A stretch of DNA of 64,000 nucleotides from Cryptomeria japonica (taxonomy: Eukaryota; Streptophyta; Pinopsida; Cupressales; Cupressaceae). The stretch spans positions 617,157,755 to 617,221,754 of the forward strand of contig NC_081409.1 of the NCBI RefSeq assembly GCF_030272615.1. Direction: 5' to 3'. Numbering within the stretch: position 1 is the stretch's first letter; each line of letters starts with the position of its first letter. The position numbers were made by a program, and so were the translations under genes. The notes beneath the pieces are model-generated. The model saw only the letters and a list, made by a program, of their open reading frames with translations. It was not told where the DNA came from and did not search any database. Positions 33,831-46,119 of the stretch are shown one piece after another.

Positions 33831-33890
33831 TATATATATATATATATATATATATTTTAATATTTTAATTTTATTATTATTATTATTATT
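33831..33890. repeat. (TA)n and (TTA)n microsatellites
   Basis: Twelve TA units at 33831-33854, then a TTA-rich run to about 33890, inside element I. Confidence 0.93.
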
Positions 33891-33931
33891 AATTATTAAA
33901 TTCTATTTCAAAGTGGGGACATTACACCTTT

Positions 33932-34478
33932 GCCATACCTAAACTTGCTTGCCATTCTGATGACTAGTACAACTTTCAGTTTTATATTTTATGTATGAAT
34001 TTGATGCTATGAAGTATGAACTATATCACTATCTACCATTAGTACCTTCATTTTTATTTTGTGTCCAGTATACTCCCTACATTGCTATTCTAAAAATATG
34101 AGCCTCATTTGCCCATAAAGGGATTCTACATTCGTATTTTATGAATATTGCAAGCCTTAAGAAGATGATCCGCAGTGTAAGAATTTGAACTAAAGCCCTA
34201 TGATTTCTATAGTGAAACTTACTAGGGGACAGTCCAGGTTTAAGATAGCCATTGGACAAGCCCTAGAATGGCTTGGAAGGAAATTGAAAATAGATGTTTA
34301 AAATAAGCAAGTCAATTTTTTGTGAACAAGATATCAAGTTTCAACTGCTACTGTCATCCTTTATTTTTTCAATTTTTGTTCTAGCATATTTTGTTCCTAA
34401 ATACTCAATTATGAAGAAAGGCTGCCTCTTTTTCTTACATAAAGAATCCAACGTTGACAGGAACTAAGTAATCTTGTG
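33932..34478. other. spacer, no gene recognised
   Basis: Sequence between elements I and B with no assignable ORF or repeat. Confidence 0.55.
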
Positions 34479-35316
34479 ATACCTGTTGACGTGTCTAAGG
34501 TCGTGGAACTACGACTTCATCCGGCCAACGCAGAATAGAAATGCTAAGAATCCTATCCTCTCTTGAGATAAGGAAATCCCTAATGTTGTGTTAATTTTGA
34601 TCAATGGGGATTACCTCAATGTTTCGGTTGTTAGGTCTTGACTGTGGGATAGCTTAGTAGATGATGTGTTTTGCTGGAAACACAAAGGGGACTTACGGTT
34701 AGACAGAATTGGTTTCGTACAGGTTCCCTGAAGTTTTACAGTCCTATATCATCTGATTTGCTTCTAATTGATATTATTTCAGCTTGACTGGCGGGTTTCT
34801 TTAATTAAAAAAAGGAAAAAAAGAGGATAAAGATAAAGAGTGAGTAAGAACAACTAACTAATTTAACTAAGACAACATATTTCAACACATGGACGGAAGT
34901 CTTAAAATAACTAGAAATTACTTTGCTAGCTAATTAGCACAACTAGGTAAAAACCAGTGCAATCATCGAAGGATTTTGAATTTTCAAGCTATTAGATACG
35001 AATGATAGACTCTTACACCCGTTCATCCAAATCTAATAACCAAACTTAGCACAAAAGGGGCTCAGACTAACCATGCAGAGGAAACAATAATCAACTATTT
35101 CCTAATGGTTGAACCAAGATTTTCCATCAAATACATGCATAAATAACTGTCTGAAAGTAAACACAGTTGCAGAAATACAAAATAAATGGAGAAGAGGACC
35201 ATGCACTCACAGTAAAACAAACACAACTTTAACATCCATTAAATTCTTTATATATTTCGCCAGAGTTTTTGCAACAATCTTTGTTTTCTGCCTACAACAA
35301 AGGAGAAACTAACTCC

Positions 35317-35325
35317 TTTACATAG
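35317..35325 (-). promoter_or_regulatory. weak TATA box of element B
   Basis: In sense CTATGTAAAGG, one base off a TATA box, about 833 bp from the 3' end. Confidence 0.4.
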
Positions 35326-35602
35326 AACTCCCAAAAATGGATGAATGGCCAAGATTTAAACTTAAACAAGTGGGTTAGATTCATCCTTTATCAAAACTGC
35401 CCATAACCATAAATGGGAGGCAAAATATCAACAACAAAAAAAGAAGAAACAATAACTACCAAAAAGGTAATCAATAACTACCCAAAAAGCTGCTCCAAAA
35501 AGTGCACATGCACGGAGCTCAAGATTTACAACTGTTTTGGTAGTTAGGAATGAACTTTATGTCTGAAAAGTGTTTTTTAAGATTTAAAAAGAAACTTGTA
35601 TT

Positions 35603-38600
35603 TTAGGAAAGCACTTTCTCCTTTCCTGCTGTGGACTCCTTTTCAATAAATTTGACCTCGTCGCGCAAGTACTCTCCCCAGATATCCCGATCGGCTACAC
35701 GCTCTACCCGAACGTAATCTTGGAATCTCAGGCACAACTTGAACAGTTCGGTTGTTGGAGGCATAGGAGGATTAAACATTTTATAATGAATACCCTCTAG
35801 GAGGCTATCTACATTCTCCAGCTCCTCTCTCCAGTATGATCTATGATCCTCAAAGCATGATATATCTGCTTGTAGCCCACTAGCAAAATCCAGGTCCTCC
35901 ATGGAGTAGGTGACCCTAGTTTTTAGCCTGTCCTCCCATTGTGGTCGTGCCTCATTGTCTATCATACTACTTTTTCAACCAGGAACCATTGATCTGAGGA
36001 TCTTTTCACCAAGATCCTTCACATTTGACAAAGCATCATCGAACTTATCTTGCATTTTATTGATATCATCCATCATGTCGTTCTTCATGCTGAGAATCCA
36101 ATACCATTCCTTGAAGGTATTGACATTACAAGGATCTAGGATAGTATCAAGTGTGGGGATTTGAGAGCAGGTCCAAAATAGAGCCCTTATGAGGGGTAAT
36201 GCCTTGGCAATCGCCTCATGAGCGTTATAACATTCTTTCCTCAACTTACACATTTTGATAAGAGTGGATTCCCTATGGAGAGCCATTTCTCGCAGATCTT
36301 TGAAGATTTGCTCTCCCTTTTCCTTAATGCCTTGAATCCATTCCTTGATGGCTTTGGTGGTATCATGCACTTCGTCAAATTCAGCTATGGTCCTTTGTGT
36401 TAATGCTAATGGGGGATCATGGGATTCAGTGGCATGCTGTAGTGACCTCAACAGGTGATCAATATACCCCTCAACCTGCTCAGCACGAGCTCGATACATG
36501 TCTCTCTCAATGGTCATTTCGTCGAGCTATCTGAGCATATTCTGCACGAAATCTTTGAACTCTTCCCTTTCTTGCTCTTTGGTGGCTCACCCCATTGGGA
36601 TGGTCGTAATACTATAATCGGCCAATGCAATCTGATCCGCTGGCTTATCTGTAGGTCGGGTAGCGATATGAATGGTGCAATTCCTCTGCTCATCCTTAGT
36701 GATCCTGGAGTAGGTCTTGGGCTTTTTCTTACCTTTGGACTTTATCTCTCCTATGCAAGAGAAGATATCCTCCAGGTTGATAGGTGGCTTGACGACTGCT
36801 TTCCGTTGTGTATGAGCAATTAACCAGTCTTGAGGGATGGTTTGTCCGGATGTTATTGCCAAATTACCACTCTGTTCCTTGGAGATTTCAACTAGGTCAC
36901 TGCCTATCTGCAATTGATCGGTCATAGAAGGAACGAACGCAGTATCCAATCCCTTACTTATGGTTGAGTTTTCCCCTACCTTGTTGAACAATTGTCGGGT
37001 ATCCCCTTGTGATGGTTGCTCTTTAGTTTTGTTGGGCTCCTGGGTCTCATCCCCCTTTTGTTCTCCCTCAATGGTGGTGTCATCTTTGCCACCGCTATTC
37101 AATTGTAATTCATGTAGACTTCCTTGTGTGAGCTCATGCTTACTAGCCTCTTGATTAGGTGCACTTCCTCCCCCCTCAACTTGATTTTCAGGTTCATCAG
37201 GGCCAACGATCTCTACCTCTGCATCTAGATCACCTTGTGCCGGAGGATTATTAGCCTCGAACACATCAACATCACTCTGGGAAGGCGGAGCAGGTATATA
37301 GTCAAGTTCAACTACATCATCCTTCGAACTAGGGTCTTTGGATGACGAATTGACTTTCGGCCTCCTGATAGGGATCTTTTCCCTTTTGGTCCTTTTTGAT
37401 GTCCGAGTCCCTCTATTGGCTCTGGCTTTTTTCCTCTTCTTTCTAGGTTTCTTAACCTCTTCCTTTGGCACGCTCGAGGTTCCCTCATCCTTTGAAGACT
37501 GGGAATCGAGACTACCCATCAGATTATATGTGCATTGAGTCCCTTCATGGGTCAGTTTCTCAATTTGCTGGGATAACCAATGATCGATATACCTTCTTGG
37601 AGCCTCCATGACCGCCTCAAAATCAGTAATTGGATCTTGAGTCCAATCAATGCTTGGCAAGAGGTATTTAACTGCCTCAAATTCTTGGACTCGCAAGCAA
37701 TTGCCATAATCTGTTACCTGATCTGGGACCCGACGATACTCATAAAGCCGCATTTGCTGCACACTTAGCCTAGAATACTCACGCCGTCGGACCTCATAGT
37801 CATCGGAACAGTTGCTCCAATAATCCTCAATTGATGCCTTTGCTTTGTAGCGCCTGCCATAGGCTCTCTTTGCCAAATTGTCATAATCGAAACACTTCCT
37901 CGGAAAATGTTCCTGTAGGCCATAGGATGCTAATTCAGCAAATGACTCATCAACTTGCACCGAATTTTTGAAATGCACATCGAGGGCACCCAAGATCATG
38001 GGGAAGGTGAATCCGGACTGTTTCTTATCTTTGAGTAAGCCGCCTGCTGGGTGTGCTTGTCTTGCGACTTCCATAAGGACTATTTTGTCTATCGGATAGC
38101 GTGGAAGTCGGAATGGTGCTCCCTCAAAGCCTGCTATCCTGAGGTAAGTGAACCTACGGAATTGGATAAACCATGCGCCATACTTCTGTATCAAAATGGT
38201 AGCTTGCTCTGAAAGCCTTATGTGCAATCCTCCTTGCATCAACCTGACTAGGTGCATTGTAAAGGCGTCATTGACACGCTAATACTAACCAATTGCGTAA
38301 GCAATGTTGTTCTTTTCTCTTTGAGCTATGTCATAGTAATGCAGTTGAGGGTAGCATTCATACACCTTTACCTGATTCGGCCCGTTCCCTATCTCACCTT
38401 TCTTGATTAACTCTGTCAGTGGCTGGTGTCGGGCAAACATGTAAATCAGGTAGGAAGTCATGGCAAAGTACTTCTTTTCTTCAAGCTCGACCAATTGTGT
38501 ATGGATATTATCGCTGATGATTTGAGCCCAGTCGAACTTGGACTTCCCGGCAAAGACCTGTTCAGTAAAGTAGAACATCCATTCCTCAAAAAAATTGGAT

Positions 38601-39224
38601 TGAGGGAGTCCCATAACCTAGCTGAGTAAGGTGACCATGTCGCCATACATTATAAAAATCACTTCTGGGGGTCTTTTTACTGATCCTAATGCTTGGGGGC
38701 CTCCTTTCCTTGTACCATTCTTCGTTTATCAACGTCTTGCATTTAGTAGGATTCATGTCATAAGCAACCTGCACCTCATCAATAGTTGTAGTGATAGGAT
38801 TATCCGGAAATGGGATGTCAAATGCCTCCCCAATGGCCTCATGTGTGAAATCAGCTAGCACCATATTTTCTAGGACCACTAATCTGGTCTCTAGCTGATA
38901 ATGTCTGGCAGCCTCAACTACTAGTTCATAATTTTGCATGCATGGAGGGAAACCTGCTGCCCGAGCAATACCACTCTCCATCATTCGCCTGGGCTTGCCA
39001 TAGGCGTTAGGGGAGTATACCCTGTTTTTGAAATCCTGAATGTCTATGTGGCCCAAATCAGTATCACCTATGTTCTCCCATATGCTTTGGACTTTCGACT
39101 CCCTAACTCCTTTTTGGTATTGGTACTTCATTTTCTCGCATCTATGGGGAATGTCAGACTTGGAGACCCGAGATGTTCTGGTTGCACCAGGTGTCTTTGA
39201 GGATTCTACCGCCGGTCTAGGCAT
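35603..39224 (-). pseudogene. TGTTG-family large protein, copy B, many lesions
   Basis: The reading runs from ATG at 39224 to the stop at 35603 and follows copy A throughout, but is broken into segments 38586-39224, 38285-38614, 36587-38257, 35975-36517 and 35603-35965. Lesions include a 2-base deletion near 38645, stops at about 38613, two near 38280, one near 36587 where A has CGA (Arg), one near 36530 where A has CAG (Gln), and one near 35970 where A has TGG (Trp). Most fit C-to-T or G-to-A changes. Preserved blocks include IGDTDLGHIDIQDF, RYGAWF-like and LPRYPIDKIVLMEVARQ. Function unknown. Confidence 0.85.
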
Positions 39225-39799
39225 TTATCCTGCACAACCGGACACGGATTACAAGACGAGATGAAGGAAGTGAACGGGTTAGCCAAAACAGAGGATGATG
39301 CTAGCGTATAATGATCAATGGGAAAACCGAATTTGAAAAGAGTATGATGCTTCAATAAAAGAGCTTGATTAATTGGAAATGAAATGCTACTTGAAACAGG
39401 AAATTAAGCTGGCTCGGTTTAAAATTTACTACTTGGAGCGGGTTCCAAAAAGTGCCACTTCCAACCAATTATGATGATATGGGGAAATGTTCAATTTTAC
39501 AGCTCAGGGCTCGGATGTTCTAATGATTGCCAATTTTCGCACTTGGAGAAGAGTTTTGCCTAAGTTCAATTTTTTTTTTTAGATATTCAAAATTTCTCTA
39601 AGTCTGAATTTTTTTCTACGGTCATTTTCCTGGCAGGTTTTGCTTTTGCACTATGTTTAATGCTTTGCTTGATATCTTTTAAAAAGAAAATTATGATCTA
39701 CAAAATTTCACCATCTGATTAATTCTTCGATCCACTATTTAAGCATTATGACCAATTTTGCACAAATTAAATACTTACAGGAGAGAATTGAATCGTACC

Positions 39800-41250
39800 T
39801 GGCGAATTGCCCAATCGATGAACGAACTTCGGCCGAAAACGACCCTCTACAAATTGGAATTCTTGGAATTTCGGAGACTTAGGCGATTTTGCAAAGTGCA
39901 ACACCTTTCGCGACTTTGGACAACAAGGGTTTTGCAAACTTTGAAAGATCAACGTCGCCCTTCCATTCTTCCTAACTTACGTTTTTGCTTCAAGAGGGCT
40001 TTTGAAAAAATGTTTAATAGCTCCATGATTTTGGATGTTGGGCGATTTTCGGGGCTGAGGAGACAAATGCAAACCTATAAAATGCCTTACCTACAACTCG
40101 CACGATTCTCTGTTTGCCCAATTTTCAGGCTGGAGGAAATAAATGTAAATCTTAAGACACCGCCTGGGCTTTTCATTTCGCGACTTCCACTCCCTTTGCC
40201 CATTTTCGGGCTAAGAGATGAAATGCAAACTAAAAAAAAAAAATGACTCTTTATAATTTTTGGGCAAAACGAACCCTTTGCAAGCGCTTTCTAAACTGTG
40301 ACCCGCGATTTTCTCTTGTATTGTGTGATTTCACTTAACTTGTTTTTGGGTTGAAACGAACTTTTGAAAACTTTAACGCCTTATGTGTATTGCGCGATTT
40401 TCCTTGTTTGTCCAATTTCGGGCCCAAAGGATGAAATGTAAACCTCATTCAAGTTAAAAAACGCCCTTTATAACTCATGCAATTTTCCTTGTTTGCCCAA
40501 TTTCGGGCCCAAACAATCTTTTGCAAACTTTACGATTTTAACTTTCACACCATCTTTGTGTTTTTCGGCTACAAGGCGATTTTTGAAAGTTGATTTTAAC
40601 GTTAAACACCCTTTATGACTTTTTTTTGGGTTGGAAGGACCATTTGCAAACTTCAAAAACGCCTTTTTTTATTTTCGGGTAAAAAGCTCCTTTTGCGAAA
40701 TGTTTTAAGTGACACATTACTTCATGACTTACGTGATTTTCACCCTTTTTGCCCAATTTCGGGGTGAAAAGACTTTTTGCAAGCATTTTAAAGTTTTAAC
40801 GTTTTCTCCCTATTAGGCGATTTTCGGGGCAAGATGGGCATTTTGAAAAGTTTTAAAATTTTAAAGCTTCCCTTCGTGCTTGAAGTTCAGCGTGAAGAGG
40901 CCTTTTGAAAAGTTTTATTTTTAAAATGCCTTCGCTAACTTCCCATTTTCGGGCTAGAATCATTTTTTGCAAACGTTAAAATTAAACTACCTTTTTACGT
41001 GGTTTTTAAAATTCGGGCAAAAAGGACGTTATGAAAAGTCCTAAGCTTAACGCCTTCCAACTGCACCTCATGATTTTGGATGTTTGCCCATTTTCGGGCC
41101 GAAATGACTTTTCGCAAAGTTTAGCTCAATGCCCTTTTGAAATATTGGCATTTTCGGGCTAGAAGGCGATTTTGGAAAGCCTAATAAAGACAAATTCGGC
41201 CTAAAAGGCCATTTTGCAAACGCATGGACAACTGACATTCTTGTCTACTT
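39800..41250 (-). repeat. degenerate tandem array of element B
   Basis: Units of about 60-110 bp with TTTTCGGGC (or TTTCGGGCC) followed by AAAnGAnnTTTTGCAAAC in plus orientation. It occupies the same place as the arrays of A and C, between the ORF and the 5' end, but has a different sequence. Confidence 0.75.
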
Positions 41251-41589
41251 AGCCGACTTTCAAGCTTATGCTAAAACTAGTCTCCCTTGGAAGAAATCTT
41301 GAACATTTCAGATTGCTAGACTCTCTGCAAATTAACCCCCTGGCCTTGCGACTTAAAACTTACGGACGCCCCAAAACTTAATGGTTGCATAGCTGATGAT
41401 TCAATCCTCTTATCCCGGAGGGGATCATTGCTGACCCCCCTACGAACTCCTCAAGACTGGAATAAATGGGCAGGCTTAATTTCCTGTAGGATCACTGCTT
41501 CACTACTACCTGCTGGATCCCAAAATGGCGGATAAAAATTCAAAATCCTACACCAGGCGAGACGAAGACTAGAAAAGAAACGAGGGGGA

Positions 41590-41623
41590 CTCTGTCGGCA
41601 ACAGGGAGTGTGTGCAACGCACA
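41590..41623 (-). other. double hairpin at the 5' end of element B
   Basis: CTCTGT and ACAGGG pair across CGGCA with one wobble. The outer TGTGCAACGCACA is identical to A. Confidence 0.7.
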
Positions 41624-41631
41624 ACAATACC

Positions 41632-43212
41632 TTAAGAGGGCTATGTATATTTGTCTCAATATCGTGTTTATTGATTAAGGGTGAAGAGGTTTTATAGGGA
41701 TTCTCAAGCCCAGTTACAACAAAGCATCAGCTAAAGAACAACTGACCATCAACATATGAGAAGTAAAAGAAAAGGAGTTTAAGAATAAGAGATAGAATAG
41801 AAACCAAAAAACACAAACCTATAGACAAGCTACAACTTCCTCAAGGCCTCAGTGGTCTTTAGCTCCTCATTATGTTGCTATTTTGCCTTGGGTGCAGATA
41901 TAATCTGTCATTTTTTCTTTGAAGAGACAAAGTAGAACCAATGCTTTTGTCAATGGACAAAGTAACAAATGCTTTCCACTTTCAATTTTGTCTTTTATTT
42001 TTTTCTGTCACTCTAATGTATTCCTTTTTTCACTGATTATTGTTGCTCTTGTTAGTTATTGTCTATCATTTAGTGCTTTAGTGGCTTAGCCTCACAAGAC
42101 GAAATGCTACTATTGAAGAATAGTGGAATAATTTCAATTGAAGAATAGTGGAATAATTTCAAAATTTAGATGAAGTTAACAAATAGTGTGAACTCCATGA
42201 ACAAGAATAATGAAAAACAACCAAAGCCATCAGCCAATACTTTAAATTAAGCAAGGGACTCTCACTTCAATCTGATAATTCACATTGAAGTTCTTTGCTA
42301 AGTTGTCCTATTCTTGCTCATTTAGTAAAGGATTTATAAGCTTCATAATATTGTCCTTTGCTGAATCAAAAGGTTCTTGGTGATTGTATTACCAATGTAC
42401 ATTGTGTAAAGATCATGCAAGGAAAGCTTTACAATTTATGTGAATATTTGTTTTATAGGTCTGATAGACAAGGTTGGTCATAGAGGATGTGCAGAAATCA
42501 TTGCGTGTTTCATTTATTATTATTTTTTCTTTGCAAGTTATGCAAAACACTTTGTAAAGGTCCATATTCTATGTCAATATGATTCTAAAGTGAATAAGGG
42601 AAAATAAGGAATCATTCACTGAAAAGTGAAAACTGTTGCCTTAGAATCTTCACTAGCATTGGTTTAAGAAATTTACATGAGTGCTTGCTGGATAAGGCCA
42701 AGGACATGCGAAGAACCTGACAACTGGGTATACAGAGTGAGCTCAGCTAATCTAACTTACTCCCTATCACTTAAGACTCCAGTGAATGGGACCAAGTATA
42801 TATGCCAAGAGTGATATATTTACAAGATAAAAAAATAGATACAAGGAGAGGAACTCATCAAAATCATTCACTAAGACAAAGAAATCGCATATCGATCACA
42901 TAATAAAAAGAGGCATTTACTTCAAGAAGTTTACCAACACTTGGTTTAAGCTGTATAAAATTAGCAGGTCTATTTAGTTTTTTCTCTTTGAATTAATTTT
43001 GAGGTTCAAATATGCCACATTGGTTTTTATCTGAAGCCTTGTGCTTTTTAACAACCATAGTGACTCAACTATTAAAGTACTTGTTTCTTCATAGTATAAC
43101 ACATTTCTGCTAGTTGGTAATTGGAATGCAGTTAACTTTGTGATCAATGCTGTAGAGAAATAATTTGATAATTAGTAATTACTCATCATTTTCTTGTGGC
43201 TTATGTGTACAG
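41632..43212 (+). other. intron sequence upstream of ABHD17-like exon
   Basis: No coding sequence seen. It is taken as intron because the next exon begins with a split codon. The exon for the protein's N-terminal part was not found here. Confidence 0.55.
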
Positions 43213-43249
43213 TTATGATTACTCAGGATATGGAGCTTCTTCTGGGAAG
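43213..43249 (+). CDS. ABHD17-like alpha/beta hydrolase, internal exon 1
   Basis: A 37-nt exon bounded by acceptor TGTGTACAG and donor GTAACC. After one base of a split codon it encodes YDYSGYGASSGK, matching the conserved stretch after the core beta strand in ABHD17-type (alpha/beta hydrolase domain 17) proteins, which in animals remove palmitate from membrane proteins. The plant homologues are little studied. It ends in phase 0, which fits the next exon. The preceding exon is not recognised in the window, so the intron may be very long or the copy partial. Confidence 0.88.
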
Positions 43250-43532
43250 GTAACCATAAAACACATCATGGCCAGAGAAATTGGATCCCCTCATTGAGAC
43301 TGTGTGGGGGAAGATGATCAATACTACCAAGTTTTTCTTTCTCTTTAAGTTGGGGATTTCATTATACTTGCAACTTCATTGCTGGGGTCAATATCAGTGA
43401 CAAATTCAAGCCATTGATGATTCTTATTTTACTTAAGTCAGCTTAGTCTTCTGTATTTGTCAATACATTTTGGATGTTTTCATGCTCAATATAGAGGGTA
43501 AGCTTATTTGTAGCATTTGTTACAATGTGCAG

Positions 43533-43769
43533 GCAACTGAGTTCAATACTTATGCTGACATAGAAGCAGTATACCACTGTTTGAAGAGAGACTATGGAAT
43601 AAGACAGGAAGACTTGATTTTGTATGGCCAGTCTGTTGGAAGTGGGCCAACATTACATTTGGCCTCCCGTTTACCAAACTTGAGGGCTGTTGTTCTTCAC
43701 AGTGCCATTCTATCGGGCATCCGTGTACTATACCCTGTCAAAAGGACATTTTGGTTTGACATCTTCAAA
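43533..43769 (+). CDS. ABHD17-like alpha/beta hydrolase, internal exon 2 (nucleophile)
   Basis: A 237-nt exon (79 codons, phase 0 at both sides) between acceptor ATGTGCAG and donor GTAAGT. It encodes FNTYADIEAVYHCL, then ILYGQSVGSGPT with the nucleophile serine in G-Q-S-V-G, then LHSAILSGIRVLYPVKRTFWFDIFK. The order and spacing match ABHD17-type hydrolases. No stop or frameshift is present, so the exon looks functional. Reading-through ORFs that start at 43470 include intron. Confidence 0.93.
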
Positions 43770-43899
43770 GTAAGTTCCGGGCACTCAAAATTGTAAGTTG
43801 TATGCATTTAAAATGTTATTTAATGCCTCTGTACAAATGAATTAGTTAGATTTCAAATCAGTGCAGCAGTTTTGAATGGGGCTAATTCTGTATGTGCAG

Positions 43900-43947
43900 A
43901 ATATTAATAAGATTCAACATGTCAAATGCTCAGTACTTGTTATGCAC
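43900..43947 (+). CDS. ABHD17-like alpha/beta hydrolase, internal exon 3
   Basis: A 48-nt exon, phase 0, between acceptor TATGTGCAG and donor GTAAGTC. It encodes NINKIQHVKCSVLVMH, the strand that precedes the catalytic aspartate region (usually HGTADDVVD) in this family. The exon with the aspartate and histidine of the triad was not found up to 64000. Confidence 0.88.
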
Positions 43948-46114
43948 GTAAGTCACTTTCTCGATATGGTATAAATATTTTTGAAATCAAGATTCCAATC
44001 ACTAGTGGTGTCTGATTGAAAATGATACCCTTCATTTGAATCTAGTAGTGTACTAAATATCACTTCTTCCTAGCCCTATTCTGTTTTTCTGCTCTATCGG
44101 CATTAGAATGTTTTTATGTATTGCATTGTCAACTTTGAATGCATTGTTTAAGTTTAGCTCTCTTTGGAAAAATATTGCAGCATTAGCCTTTTAAGTACAA
44201 ATTGCTAGGTTACTTTTCCATGATGATGGCTATGTGCATCATGATTTACACATTTCTTGGTTCATGCCAGTAGTTGATTGCCTTATCATTATATTGTCGG
44301 TTGCCTTAAAAACAGAAAGTAAACAAATTATTGTTTTTCAAATCTTGAAAATTCTTGAAGAATGGAGTCATATAATGAAGGTACTATGAGAAAGTAATTA
44401 GGGAAAGAGGAAAGCTAGGAGGAGGGAAGATGTTCAGTGGCATCCATTCACAAAGTTGATTAAATCTTTCCTGACTGCAAATAAGCAAAGCCTGAGGGGA
44501 TTCTATATTGAGATTTACTAATGTCTCTCTTATTTTGTCATTTAGACTCTGAAAAGTTAATATATTTATCAATTTGACAACAAGATTGTCTATCTTTGTT
44601 TTCACAAGGTTAGGTTCTTCAAACCTACCCATCATCAAGGCTGTTGTAACATTTCATATTTGAAGCGAATTTGATGAATGAGAAACCCATACATTTTCTT
44701 GGCAGGGTTTTCATAATCTAAGTCTTTGTGACCAATGCTTGTTCTATCTTGAATAAGAAAATCCTTGCCTTTGCTCAAACAAAATATTGTAGAATAATCA
44801 ATTTATTAGTTATTCTTGCATTCTTTCTAGCAAATAAAAGTATTTTCTAAATAGCCAATTTTTCTTTTTTTTCTTTTTCCAATGGACTCCAATAGGATAA
44901 CCAGTTTGATATGTTTTGAGAAATGTTATTGCATTTTTTCTAGCAAACAAAAGTATTTTTCGAGATAGTCAAAAATGTTTTTTTTAATTCAAATTACTTC
45001 ATTCAACTGGAGTTATATTATTTTCTAGATGCAATTCACATCATACCTTCTCAATCCTGAGGCTTTTGGTTCCCAAAAGCTCTATAAGTGAAACAATAAA
45101 AGATACCTTCGTTAGTTCTAATGGTGGGAATTTGATTGTTGGAGTTTAATGTTCCTATCCAGGTTTGTTTTGGAGTTTATTACTTGTTGTTAGCTTCTTT
45201 TTGTTTCTTTGCTAAACCAGACTAAGTTGTAGCCCCACTTGATCAATAAACTGAGCCATATGAACTCCCCATTGCAACCAAATAAAACATAGCACATATT
45301 TCCATAACAACATATGCAAATAAGAAAAACAAAGCATTCGTTAACAAGACATCTACCATCATTGATATATATTATATACCTAACAATGGAAATGAAGTTA
45401 ATACATTTATTATGCGGATAAGCAAAATATAGCATTCATTAACAAAACATTTATTATTATTTAGATCTGCCTAGAAGTGGAAATTAAGTTTACAAAGACA
45501 AATGACAACAAGAGAAACTAGAATCAGAAAAAGGAAACTCCATTGTTTTTTTGTCATTTTGTATACAATAGATCAACCTATACTTAAATTATCACCATTT
45601 TCTTCTCGTTTTGTCTCATAATATACACTTTGTTGGAGCTCAAATTTGTATTCCCTTTTTTCACTCCAATTATCCTCCCTTTTGTGTTTTTGTGCAGTAT
45701 GATTACTCCTTGATAATCAATCTTAGATAGTCTACATGTGTCATCTTGTTAGAATCTACCTCTAGTGTGTTCCCTTTTCTTTCCCCTAGCTAATTCATCA
45801 AAACTCAAAAATCCGAAAATTGGCTAAGGGAGGGATTTGTTTCTACCCTCCACCTTGTAAAAAAGACAAATGAGTATTTGTGTTTCAATTTTGGCATAAT
45901 TTGGAGTTGTTTTGAGCAAGTTACGGATGGTCGAAGGTTTCCTTGGTCCTAAGAAACTTCGTCGACGTAGACAGCAATTTTTGAAACCATTAAAAATGCC
46001 GATGAGTTTCTAGTTCCTTCCTTGCCGTTGACTGTCAACTTCCTCTTTATGCCTTGGTAGATTTTTTGGGCATGTCGATCGAGAGTTTTTCTGTTTCCTT
46101 GGACCATCAGAATC
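43948..46114 (+). other. intron sequence after ABHD17-like exon 3
   Basis: No further exon seen. Two related copies of about 75 bp occur at about 45316-45393 and 45413-45489. Short ORFs on the minus strand (44384-44638, 45190-45435) are unassigned. Confidence 0.5.
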
Positions 46115-46119
46115 GTCAA

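Larger units (their letters stand above)
32239..33926. mobile_element. element I: probable solo LTR of the TGTAATGTCCCC type
   Basis: Starts TGTAATGTCCCC and ends with its exact reverse complement GGGGACATTACA, giving a 12-bp perfect inverted terminus. A perfect duplication CCTTT lies at 32234-32238 and 33927-33931. The same start is seen on the true LTRs of element J, so a solo LTR is the simplest reading. It has no coding region. Orientation is not certain. Confidence 0.85.
34484..41626 (-). mobile_element. TGTTG-family element B, 7.1 kb with dead ORF
   Basis: In plus orientation it starts TGTTGACGTGTC at 34484 and ends GCACAACA at 41626, with a perfect duplication ATACC at 34479-34483 and 41627-41631. 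Closest to A over its whole length. GTAAGT (sense) is kept at 34691-34696 and the TATA position at 35317-35325 is weak. It lacks LTRs of its own. Confidence 0.92.

Noticed and set aside
39758-40246. 162-codon plus-strand ORF at the right side of B
   Set aside because: It runs antisense through the start of B's degenerate array and resembles no family.
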